Below are positions 1 to 5,692 of a stretch of DNA of 7,593 nucleotides, piece after piece; the first letter of the stretch is position 1, and every line of letters starts with the position of its first letter. The notes under the pieces were generated by a model. That model was not told where the DNA came from. It made no database searches and saw only the letters and a program-made list of their open reading frames with translations. The translations under genes were made by a program, and so were the position numbers. Source of the DNA: Nitrososphaeraceae archaeon (GTDB lineage: Archaea > Thermoproteota > Nitrososphaeria > Nitrososphaerales > Nitrososphaeraceae); assembly GCA_025449515.1 (NCBI GenBank), contig JANWJI010000106.1, positions 1-7,593 of the forward strand, read 5' to 3'.

Positions 1-225
1 ACTAATGATAGTTAGAAAGACTCTGTCTTACACTCAATTACTTACCTCTAGAAAATACCGGTGGATCCTAAAGTGCAATGAAGTCAAAATGGTAAGCAAA
101 ACAAAAGAAGATTGATCAAGCAAATGCCAGTCCGATGTAGTAGATCTCACAACTATGGGCCTCCAAAAACTGAAGGCATGGGTTTAATAATTTAATACGA
201 TAAGCCTGCAGTCTCGAATAACTAG

Positions 226-235
226 TTATTTATAC
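226..235 (+). promoter_or_regulatory. Box A (TATA) of the PsbP-like gene
   Basis: The stretch TTATTTATAC matches the archaeal box A pattern (TTTAWATA-like). It lies about 30-35 nt before the ATG at 265. Archaeal transcription usually starts about 25 nt after the TATA centre, so this predicts a start near 256-260 and a very short leader. There is no Shine-Dalgarno sequence before 265, which fits that reading. Confidence 0.45.
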
Positions 236-264
236 CTGTCACAATTAAACTATAACTACAAGCT

Positions 265-939
265 ATGCAGAAGAAGAGAGCTACTGTAATATTATCTGTA
301 GGAGCAATATCACTAATTTCTATATTGATAACAGTATTAACACATACGTTGCCGTATTCTCAGAATAGTAACTATAACAACGCCAATATTGGATCTTTTA
401 GATCTCCTTCAGATGGTCATTATAGTGTAGCAGTAGCAATGCCTTTCCAGACGTATCAAGATCCCATTTATGGGATAAAAATTCAATATCCGGCCAATTG
501 GGAAAAAATACAGCTCGGTAATAATTTTATTGTACGTTTTGTATCCAATACTCAACATGATTCAGGGGTATTAGAGAATGTAATGATAACTGCTACCAGA
601 TTATCTTCTCCTAATACATCTTTAAACAATTTTGGCAATACAAGAATTTCGGCACTTGAATCACAGTATAGAGATTTTTATCTAGTAAGCTCTGGGTCTT
701 TTATAAGCTCAACAGGATCACCACTCTTTAAGATAGAATATACGCACAGAGATGGCATTCTACCGATTACGACAACTGAAATATGGTCATTGAAATGTAA
801 GGAAGCCTTTATGCTCTTAGCTAATACCAATACATCTGAGACTTCAATTTATATGCCTATATTTCAAAAGATGATAAATTCATTTAGTTCAGCTGCTTCT
901 ACAACCACATTACATCAAATGAAGGTACACAGTATATGA
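265..939 (+). CDS. Membrane-anchored PsbP-like domain protein
   Basis: This 224-residue protein begins with a lysine/arginine-rich tip (MQKKR) and one hydrophobic helix at about residues 7-28. It is therefore probably an N-terminally anchored or secreted protein facing outside. Residues about 45-62 are a polar linker. The folded part starts with the YGIKIQYPANWEK segment (69-81), characteristic of PsbP/DcrB-like domains, and ends with the TEIWSLK...FMLLANT...FQKMINSF pattern (171-207), also typical of the family. The domain is about 145 residues, a normal length. Many paralogues with unknown substrates exist in Nitrososphaera-type archaea; no photosynthetic role is implied. The ATG at 265 is chosen because it gives a complete signal anchor and sits at leaderless spacing from a TATA box. 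The gene stands alone and appears intact. The family call is by recognised motifs, not by a search. Confidence 0.75.
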   Translation: MQKKRATVILSVGAISLISILITVLTHTLPYSQNSNYNNANIGSFRSPSDGHYSVAVAMPFQTYQDPIYGIKIQYPANWEKIQLGNNFIVRFVSNTQHDSGVLENVMITATRLSSPNTSLNNFGNTRISALESQYRDFYLVSSGSFISSTGSPLFKIEYTHRDGILPITTTEIWSLKCKEAFMLLANTNTSETSIYMPIFQKMINSFSSAASTTTLHQMKVHSI

Positions 940-959
940 ATATATCAAATGGATAGATA

Positions 960-985
960 ACTCCTATAGTTTAGGAGTGTCTTTT
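960..985 (+). terminator. Hairpin plus T-run after the PsbP-like gene
   Basis: A perfect 7-bp stem (ACTCCTA 960-966 with TAGGAGT 972-978, loop of 5) is followed by GTCTTTT. It lies 20 nt after the stop at 937-939, a natural transcript end. The left arm can also pair with 991-998 (see findings). Confidence 0.4.
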
Positions 986-1006
986 AGAATACTATAGGTC
1001 ATCCAT

Positions 1007-1028
1007 ATCTTGCCAACATCTTGCCAAT
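1007..1028 (+). repeat. 11-bp tandem direct repeat
   Basis: ATCTTGCCAAC (1007-1017) is followed directly by ATCTTGCCAAT (1018-1028), with a single mismatch in the last base. It lies between the terminator of the first gene and the truncated membrane ORF. It may mark replication slippage at the broken 5' end. Confidence 0.5.
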
Positions 1029-1036
1029 TAATCTAA

Positions 1037-1297
1037 TTAGAAGTACATCCTGGAGATCTAGTTCATGATAGTAATTATGATTTTGTTGTTTTTCTAACTG
1101 TTGTATTCGCTGTATTTTCATTTGTCGTTGGAATGCCGCATATCTTCGATTCTGTAGAATTAACTTATTTGTCACCAGAATCGCAAACTGCCGGCTTCTC
1201 TCCTTGGGCTAGATTTGAGAGAATACCAGTGCTAATTCCTAATACTACAATGACAAAGGTAAAGAAATTAAAAGATAGAAACAAACAAAGCAAATAG
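1037..1297 (+). pseudogene. 5'-truncated small membrane protein
   Basis: An open frame of 86 codons runs from just after a TAA at 1034 to a TAG at 1295-1297. Its residues read as real protein: a polar lead-in (HPGDLVHDSNYD), one strong membrane helix (FVVFLTVVFAVFSFVVGMPHIF), then a polar tail with SPWARFERIPVLIPNTT and a lysine-rich end (KVKKLKDRNKQSK). No ATG, GTG or TTG precedes the membrane helix in this frame. The first ATG, at 1133, falls inside the helix and would leave only 54 residues. I infer that the beginning of the gene has been lost or frameshifted. The short tandem repeat at 1007-1028 sits just upstream, near the presumed break. I do not recognise the family. The alternative is a chance open frame, less likely given the well-formed helix and basic C-terminus. 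Confidence 0.4.
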
Positions 1298-1489
1298 TTA
1301 ACCTTCGTTTTAATTGTGTATTAAGTCATAATATCAAGATTTAAGGAAAGTAGAAAATGGCAATTAAACAAAGCCTATTCTCAAGATAGTAACAATAACC
1401 ATAACAAGGTGCCTTGCATCAGTTATTGTGATAAATTTGGTGACATGAGTAGAAATTTTACACGAACAATTCAATAATTACTACTAATT

Positions 1490-2040
1490 CTATGTGTCGT
1501 TACCAATAATAGTTAGTCGGTGAGGCAAGCAAACTGGAATTTTTATTCGTATTAGATTAGGCTCTAAAGCCACAAAACCTAAATATTTATCAAAAAAATC
1601 CTCATTTTCCATCCTCATTATTTTAGAGCATTGAATAAAATCGCTTTTTGAAAACCAAGAATAGTTTGGTATTATTGCAAACTACAGCAAGGGGGTCCTC
1701 ATCAATGTTCAGTTTGGCAGATTCCAGAAATCCTTTAGAGAGGTGATACAAGTAGGTCTGACAAATGCGCTATTGCATCATCTTTCATTTTATCACGATC
1801 TCTCATTGATTGGTTCAGTTGTTCTAATTCTTCTACCTTGGTTGTATATCTGCACCTTGTATTTCTAGTTGATGGACGTTTAGAAATGTCAGATAAGGTT
1901 CTATTTTGCGACAATATCTTCACTTTCTCTGAATCCTTTTTGTGCCAATATGTAGAACCTGAATGATCTATAAAATACATAATAATCAGCAGGTCTAGAT
2001 GAGATATTGTAGTCTTTACTAATCTGGTAAAACATTTCAT
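1490..2040 (-). pseudogene. Decayed gene of unknown family, readable in three frames
   Basis: The first segment (2040 down to 1735, 101 residues) starts at an ATG with AGGAG seven bases upstream (+ strand ctcct, 2048-2052). Its tail is charged and probably coiled-coil (TTKVEELEQLNQSMRDRDKM, then KDDAIAHLSDLL). It stops at TAA within a CT-repeat; restoring one CT there continues as SKGFLESAKLNIDEDPLAVV in a second frame, which stays open to 1623. A third frame, open from 1681 to the TAG at 1490, reads FAIIPNYSWFSKSDFIQ... and then MRMENEDFFDKYLGFVALEP.... Each piece looks protein-like and the pieces follow head to tail on one strand, suggesting one gene of roughly 180 codons with two frame losses. 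I do not recognise the family. The SD and segment one are the firm part. The later segments are inference, since open stretches of 38 and 63 codons can occur by chance. Confidence 0.4.
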
Positions 2041-2047
2041 ACGTAAT

Positions 2048-2052
2048 CTCCT
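2048..2052 (-). promoter_or_regulatory. Shine-Dalgarno site of the 2040 start
   Basis: The minus strand reads AGGAG, seven bases before the ATG whose first base is 2040. This decides the start of the decayed minus-strand gene. It stands out because the clearly intact genes in this window have no SD. Confidence 0.5.
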
Positions 2053-2142
2053 ATATATTTTACTGGTGGTTCAAACTCTTACATGTTACGGTATGTATAA
2101 TGCGTATTATGTAAAACTCGTGCTCAAAATAAGTAATCTATA

Positions 2143-2175
2143 GGGAGGATTTATATGCCTATAAGTATTCTATAA
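2143..2175 (+). promoter_or_regulatory. Strong SD with 6-codon mini-ORF in the leader of the 2200 gene
   Basis: GGGAGGA (2143-2149) is the strongest Shine-Dalgarno match in the window and lies 5 bases before ATG 2155. That ATG opens a mini-ORF, MPISIL, ending in TAA at 2173-2175. The mini-ORF is in the same frame as the gene beginning at 2200 and is separated from it by two TAA codons (2173 and 2188). It is either a translated leader peptide or the original start region of the gene cut off by stop mutations. Confidence 0.4.
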
Positions 2176-2199
2176 GAATGTGTGTGGTAACAATTTTTG

Positions 2200-2529
2200 A
2201 TGCAGAACAGTTATCCAATGATAGAATGGCATGTGAGACATTTGGAAAAAATAGTTTTGAAATTTGTAACAGGGCTAGCCGAAAATGCAACCTCTTGGGA
2301 AAAAAGAAATAACAAACGCTATGGTAGAATAGGCAATGTTTGTAGACAAATAAACTATGATATAAAGCAAGGCGCTACATATGAACAGGTTACTTTGCTT
2401 TTACAAAAAATTCGAAATGATTCTTCCTTTTCTAGTCTTCGAGACAATCGTGGTTCTTTAGAAAGATTAGGCGAGTTAGAGAAATATTTTCAACAGCGAC
2501 CTGTAGAGGCAAAAAGTTGGTATTATTAA
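2200..2529 (+). CDS. Small charged helical protein, unknown function
   Basis: This 109-residue protein has no membrane segment or signal peptide. It looks all-helical and basic. An amphipathic stretch (MIEWHVRHLEKIVLKFVTGL, about 7-26) is followed by a lysine/arginine-rich patch (WEKRNNKRYGRIGNVCRQ, 33-50), a helix (YEQVTLLLQKIRND, 61-74) and a closing helix (SLERLGELEKYFQQRP, 86-101). The basic patch could suit contact with nucleic acid, but that is only inference. ATG 2200 is preferred over TTG 2197, the only other start after the last upstream stop. Neither has a usable SD; the strong SD lies 50 bases upstream before a blocked mini-ORF. A T-run follows the stop. I do not recognise the family. 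Internal codons look normal for the window, so this is probably a real gene, perhaps with a damaged original start. Confidence 0.6.
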   Translation: MQNSYPMIEWHVRHLEKIVLKFVTGLAENATSWEKRNNKRYGRIGNVCRQINYDIKQGATYEQVTLLLQKIRNDSSFSSLRDNRGSLERLGELEKYFQQRPVEAKSWYY

Positions 2530-2867
2530 CCTTCTAGTCAAGATATTTTTTAATAACAAGTAAGTAGCTATTGGAATTAACTGACTGTTATTTTTCAGCT
2601 TATTGCTACGAGAATTTCTCTCCTGAATATGGGCGGTCATTTCAAATCTTTTGCAACTTACAAATGTTACTCGTTAACACAACGCCTTTATAGGCTGTAA
2701 ATTGTTACTCCTTTCGAAGTTGGATGCTGGATATGTCAAATACCAGGCAAATGATTTAGAAAAAATACGATCCTGAAGTCAGATCTCCCTTAATTGCATA
2801 CCACGTCAATGTTCTGAATTACTTATTATTCCAGGGGTAATTTCATGTTTGTACAAATTCAGAATCT
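2530..2867. other. Intergenic stretch without a clear gene
   Basis: This gap lies between the 2200 gene (+) and the end of the receiver gene (-), which converge on it. I see no start with SD or TATA leading into a credible ORF and no RNA gene. On the minus strand there are two short open stretches of about 19 and 34 codons in different frames (roughly 2680-2800). They could be remnants but are within chance expectation. Confidence 0.4.
2540..2553 (+). terminator. T-run terminator after the 2200 gene
   Basis: Six T residues (2546-2551) begin 16 bases after the stop codon at 2527-2529. Poly-T alone is enough for termination in many archaea. No hairpin is seen. Confidence 0.35.
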
Positions 2868-3280
2868 TTACTTTGTCATTTGTCGTTCTTTTAGAAAAAT
2901 ATTAGCTAGTTTGTCCACTATCGTTTCAGCACTGATTGGTTTAATAGCGAATTCCTCTGCACCATATTCCAGGACCCTGGTTTTGTCATTTTCATCATCG
3001 GCTATCGCAAATATTTTGATATCTGAATTCAGACGCTTGATTTTGATGATTAACATTACTCCCCTATCCGATGCCGTCTTTCCGTCCATGACTACAATAT
3101 CTACTTGATTATTTAATTCCGCGATTATTTTTAGACATTGATCTGCGTTGAATGCTTTGAATACTTGATGACCTTTTAGTGCAAAGGTGCCTGCCAGTAG
3201 AGTTTGGATGTCGGCATTCTCTTCAGTTATGATGATTCTTAGTTTTTGTGGTTGTGTGGTGGTAATTTTATATCACCCAT
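2868..3280 (-). pseudogene. Response-regulator receiver domain, frameshifted near its start
   Basis: From 3276 to the stop at 2868-2870 one frame encodes a whole CheY-like receiver domain: strand 1 RIIITEENAD, then QTLLAGTFALKGHQVF, strand 3 DIVVMDGK with the phospho-acceptor aspartate, strand 4 DIKIFAIADDEND, and the conserved lysine-proline in FAIKPIS. The acidic pair is Glu-Glu, and the usual Thr/Ser switch residue after strand 4 is Ala. This frame has no ATG, GTG or TTG before the domain core. The ATG at 3280 starts a different frame (MGDIKLPPHNHKN, then stop). Adding one A to the A5 run at 3243-3247 joins them into a 137-residue protein, a normal length for a stand-alone receiver. An internal ATG at 3089 would give only the C-terminal half, without strand 1. 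No kinase gene is nearby, so its partner is unknown. This is either a recent pseudogene or a one-base sequence error. Confidence 0.7.
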
Positions 3281-3329
3281 ATTGAGAAGTTAATTTGATA
3301 CATTACTCTTCTTTTATGAAGATATTGTG

Positions 3330-3341
3330 CGTATATATAAT
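3330..3341 (-). promoter_or_regulatory. Box A of the receiver gene
   Basis: The minus strand reads TTATATATACGC here, a good TATA element, about 50-60 bases before the ATG at 3280. It supports 3280 as the original start and so supports the frameshift reading. Confidence 0.4.
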
Positions 3342-3366
3342 AACTTTTTTGTGGAATAATCGCAAA

Positions 3367-3374
3367 TTTAAATA
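3367..3374 (+). promoter_or_regulatory. Box A for the 3450 ORF
   Basis: TTTAAATA is an exact archaeal box A consensus. It faces right, divergent from the receiver-gene promoter, and predicts a transcript start near 3395-3400, about 50 bases before the ATG at 3450. Confidence 0.4.
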
Positions 3375-3449
3375 GACCACCAGTTAAATTCAGCTCCTTG
3401 TAAGTCGGATTGACAAATTGGCTCCGTTATGGTATAGCATAAAATTATT

Positions 3450-3608
3450 ATGGCAATTGTCAAACAGCCTATAAGGTTCGATGTCGGCAAATTCATGCTT
3501 TTTCTGTTTATTGACTCTACTACGGAATGCATAGTTGAAGTAAAGAAGATAACGAACCCAAATCAAGAAATTACAGCAATCTCGACTTTAGCTCAATCCA
3601 AATCTTGA
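3450..3608 (+). CDS. Small ORF, possibly a stop-interrupted gene
   Basis: This 52-residue ORF begins MAIVKQPIRFDVGKFMLFLF, continues IDSTTECIVEVKKITNPNQE and ends in QSKS then TGA. The composition is protein-like: a basic start, a short hydrophobic run and a beta-like valine/isoleucine stretch. It has an exact TATA element upstream and no SD. After the TGA (3606-3608) the same frame stays open for another 32 codons to TAA 3705-3707 (WSNHPTLRQLLRWYSYNF...). The gene may therefore be an 84-codon frame cut by a stop mutation. An ATG at 3607 overlaps the TGA but gives only 18 codons. I do not recognise a family. It could also be a chance ORF. Confidence 0.35.
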   Translation: MAIVKQPIRFDVGKFMLFLFIDSTTECIVEVKKITNPNQEITAISTLAQSKS

Positions 3609-3728
3609 TGGTCAAATCATCCAACACTACGACAACTATTGCGTTGGTATTCTTACAATTTTAAGATAACCTCAGGAACATATTCAACTAAAAGGCTTGC
3701 TAAATAAGAATATTGTATTAAATATAAT

Positions 3729-3815
3729 ATTAATCACCAATTTTGATTAATCTTGATAAATCTTTATAATTATTTACCAAGTTACAATAAAACGTATATA
3801 TTTTTTATACTTGGT
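3729..3815. repeat. AT-rich inverted repeats before the 3849 ORF
   Basis: Two hairpin-forming repeats lie here. ATTAATCA (3729-3736) pairs with TGATTAAT (3744-3751). ACCAAGT (3776-3782) pairs with ACTTGGT (3809-3815) around a nested GTATA/TATAC pair. The right-hand one includes TTTTTATAC (3802-3810), a possible box A for the GTG start at 3849 with an expected leader of about 17 bases. A repressor site overlapping the TATA box is possible but speculative. Confidence 0.35.
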
Positions 3816-3848
3816 TATCTATTCTGATTTTGAAGATCTAGATTAACT

Positions 3849-4166
3849 GTGTCGTCTAGCGTTCAAACAGATTGTAATGGATCTTCGTATAGTATTTTGA
3901 ACGATAGATTTATTGGTGATTTGGAAAATATAATTGATATCTCAAGTTGGGCGATAGACAAATTAGGTGAGAATAGACATGACAGGCTTCTCGTCGGCAA
4001 ATTACTGCGACTTATGGTACTCAAAATAAGACTAGGAGTTATGTATACTACGGGTATGTCTCTGCCACATTCTACATGGATCTTTCGCCGGCATAGCCGA
4101 CATGCCGCTACCCTCACCGGCATGTTGCGAGCTATGGTACTCATAAGACCAGGTGTCCCTTACTAA
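3849..4166 (+). CDS. Unknown ORF whose 3' half is repeat DNA (probably broken gene)
   Basis: The GTG at 3849 opens a 105-codon frame. Residues about 18-60 look like real helical protein (ILNDRFIGDLENIIDIS, SSWAIDKLGENRHDRLL, VGKLLRLMVLKIRLG). From about residue 54 onward the frame passes through the repeat block at 4004-4222, and the translation becomes unprotein-like (HSTWIFRRHSRHAATLTGML). A box A at 3802-3810 supports transcription, with no SD and a short leader. I infer a real N-terminal gene part whose original end was replaced by, or rearranged into, the repeats. I do not recognise the family. Minus-strand ORFs over the same stretch lack promoter support and look like shadows. Confidence 0.35.
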   Translation: MSSSVQTDCNGSSYSILNDRFIGDLENIIDISSWAIDKLGENRHDRLLVGKLLRLMVLKIRLGVMYTTGMSLPHSTWIFRRHSRHAATLTGMLRAMVLIRPGVPY

Positions 4167-4222
4167 GGCCACATGCGACATTTCACATTGATCTTTCGCC
4201 GGCATAGCCGGCATGCCGCTAC
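4004..4222. repeat. GC-rich imperfect tandem repeat with palindromes
   Basis: Two copies of a unit of about 110-120 bp can be aligned. GCGAcTTATGGTACTCA at 4007 matches GCGAgCTATGGTACTCA at 4127 (offset 120). A 32-base segment at 4080-4111 matches 4191-4222 with one mismatch (offset 111). The core includes CGCCGGCATAGCC and, in copy two, the perfect palindrome CGGCATGCCG (4209-4218). In copy one ACATGCCG (4100-4107) pairs with CGGCATGT (4118-4125). The block is clearly richer in GC than the flanks. Weaker echoes of the unit seem to follow near 4282-4313 and 4357-4380. It could be a decayed non-autonomous element or an intergenic repeat family. No transposase is nearby. Confidence 0.6.
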
Positions 4223-4620
4223 GATTCATGGTAATTAAGTGACGTAGTGTTCCTACTCCGCATATCCAACCGCTAGCATGTTGTTACACCTCGTAATACC
4301 GAAGATGAGACCTCATTGGTCGGTCAACATCAGCTAGGTCTCTAGCCGGTCAAGCTGTAATCTGTGGTACTATCAGACGGAACAAGAATAAGCACGCTTC
4401 TCGCTACAGCAAATTTTTTAATACAGAAGATGTGACCTGGTATCAGTGTTGCATAGTATCGAGCTCTTTTCTGGACTATGCTCTGGCTTGTTGTGATATT
4501 GAAGACATAGACCGAGCTTTTTGTTTCGCTTCGAACTTGTTTGGCATTTAGCATCTACCAAAAAATCATATTATTTGAGCCCTCTTTATTCCACTCCAAT
4601 CAAATCCTATCCTATCGTCA
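4223..4620. other. Gene-free stretch upstream of the CLC gene
   Basis: No supported gene is seen. A start-less frame on the plus strand stays open for 80 codons (4309-4551) and ends with a protein-like tail (SFLDYALACCDIEDIDRAF). The minus-strand ORF 4342-4554 overlaps it; neither has a promoter or SD I can defend. GAGACCT (4307-4313) and AGGTCTC (4336-4342) form a 7-bp inverted repeat. The sequence is less AT-rich than the regions left of 4000. Confidence 0.35.
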
Positions 4621-4628
4621 AGTATATA
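4619..4628 (+). promoter_or_regulatory. Box A of the CLC gene
   Basis: The CAAGTATATA stretch is a TATA element centred near 4625. It predicts transcription from about 4650, after the GTG at 4641 but just before the ATG at 4656. This is why 4656 is taken as the start. Confidence 0.4.
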
Positions 4629-4655
4629 GCAAACTAGTAGGTGAAGAAGGGTGCG

Positions 4656-5665
4656 ATGACTGGGGTACCGGATATAACAGTTGATAAAAGCTACTATTTA
4701 TTGATGATTTATGCAGCGCTATTTGGAGCCCTTTCGTCACTTCTCGCGGCTGCATATATAACGCTATATAATCAAGGAGTTAAATTTTTCGAACAGCCGG
4801 TCATTGTGGTATTAGGCATTAACATCTGGTCGTTGGTACTACTAACTGTAGGCGGAGTGTTAGTTGGTTTAGCAATCAAGTTTTTTGGCCAGCATGCGGG
4901 ATTAGGAGTTGCACAGGGGCAATATGCCAAGACCGGCCGCCTCAACCCCCGAGCCGTCCCGAGTATCCTCCTTCAAGCATTTATCGCATTGTGGAATGGT
5001 GCTGCCGTAGGACCAGATGGCCCACTTGTCTTTCTGAGTGGAGGAGTTGGAAGCATGTCTCTCCGCGTTTGGTTGATTTAGGATGGGCGTTATTGGTTGG
5101 AGTCGTGGCAGGACTGATAGGAATCGTATTCAAACTTATCTTCGGCGTTGTGCAGCTCGCTTTCTCTCGCTTCAACAAACGTCCGGTTACATGTGCTATA
5201 CTCGGTGGAGTCACTATTGGCCTCATTGGTTCGTTTCTGCCACTGACTCTGTACTCGGGCCAGAATCAACTGCTACAAATCATCCATAATCCAGCCGCCT
5301 ATGGTGTTGGGTTCCTTCTACTCATGATGTTAGTCAAAGCCCTACTCACTAGTACGTCCTTTGCCACAGGATTTGAAGGCGGTCCAATATTCCAGTTACT
5401 CTTCATAGGTGGTACACTTGATTTATCGATCTCCCAGATCCTTCACTTCATCCCTGAAGGTGTAGCAGTAACCGCAGGGATGGCTGGAGTAGCATGTGCG
5501 GGCTTCCCCGCTCCTCTGACTATATCTCTCTTGCTTGGACTCTTGGGCGGACAAACCGATCTTTTACCAGTGATTGTTATTGGCGCAGTTACCGGATTTT
5601 TAATATCTAAAATGCTATCTCCCCTGCTTCATAGGCCTCACGCACATTCTGCCGACAATAGGTAA
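4656..5665 (+). pseudogene. CLC-family chloride channel/antiporter, internal deletion and frameshift
   Basis: Two abutting frames encode the two ends of a CLC membrane protein, which moves Cl- (or exchanges Cl- for H+) across the membrane. The first (from 4656, or GTG 4641, to TAG 5079-5081) has helices YYLLMIYAALFGALSS and IWSLVLLTVGGVLVGL, then the filter loop GAAVGPDGPLVFLSGGVGS (the GREGP motif with Asp for the gating Glu). The second, read from about 5060, continues HVSPRLVDLGWALLVGVVAGL and includes the GxFxP-equivalent loop TGFEGGPIFQLLFIGG, then MAGVACAGFPAPLT, to the stop at 5663-5665. The filter-to-GxFxP spacing is about 120 residues against about 205 in E. coli ClcA. Roughly 85 codons are therefore missing, including the conserved AxFxAPxxGxxFxxE helix pair. 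No pore can form. The GC content is higher than in the neighbours, suggesting separate ancestry. The family call is firm; the deletion size is an estimate. Confidence 0.8.
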
Positions 5666-5692
5666 TCACAGACAACCTAACTCCATAATAAG

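Noticed and set aside
1..264. Possible end of a gene at the left edge
   Set aside because: No frame stays open for a useful length on either strand; only the promoter of the 265 gene can be defended.
2845..3108. 87-codon plus-strand ORF
   Set aside because: It lies antisense to the receiver domain, whose motifs are unmistakable; its translation is serine/isoleucine-rich without pattern.
3863..4144. 93-codon minus-strand ORF over the 3849 ORF
   Set aside because: No promoter or SD, and the translation is an antisense shadow that includes repeat sequence.
4032..4229. Minus-strand ORF with repeated GMPAMPAKD/GMSAMPAKD peptides
   Set aside because: The peptide repeat simply mirrors the palindromic DNA repeat; no start signal supports translation.
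4342..4554. 70-codon minus-strand ORF
   Set aside because: No promoter, SD or family pattern; the plus-strand frame over the same bases is equally open.
4981..5289. Overlapping ORFs on both strands inside the CLC gene (4981-5226 minus, 5083-5289 plus)
   Set aside because: Both are shadows of the CLC coding sequence, which has clear family motifs in its own frames.
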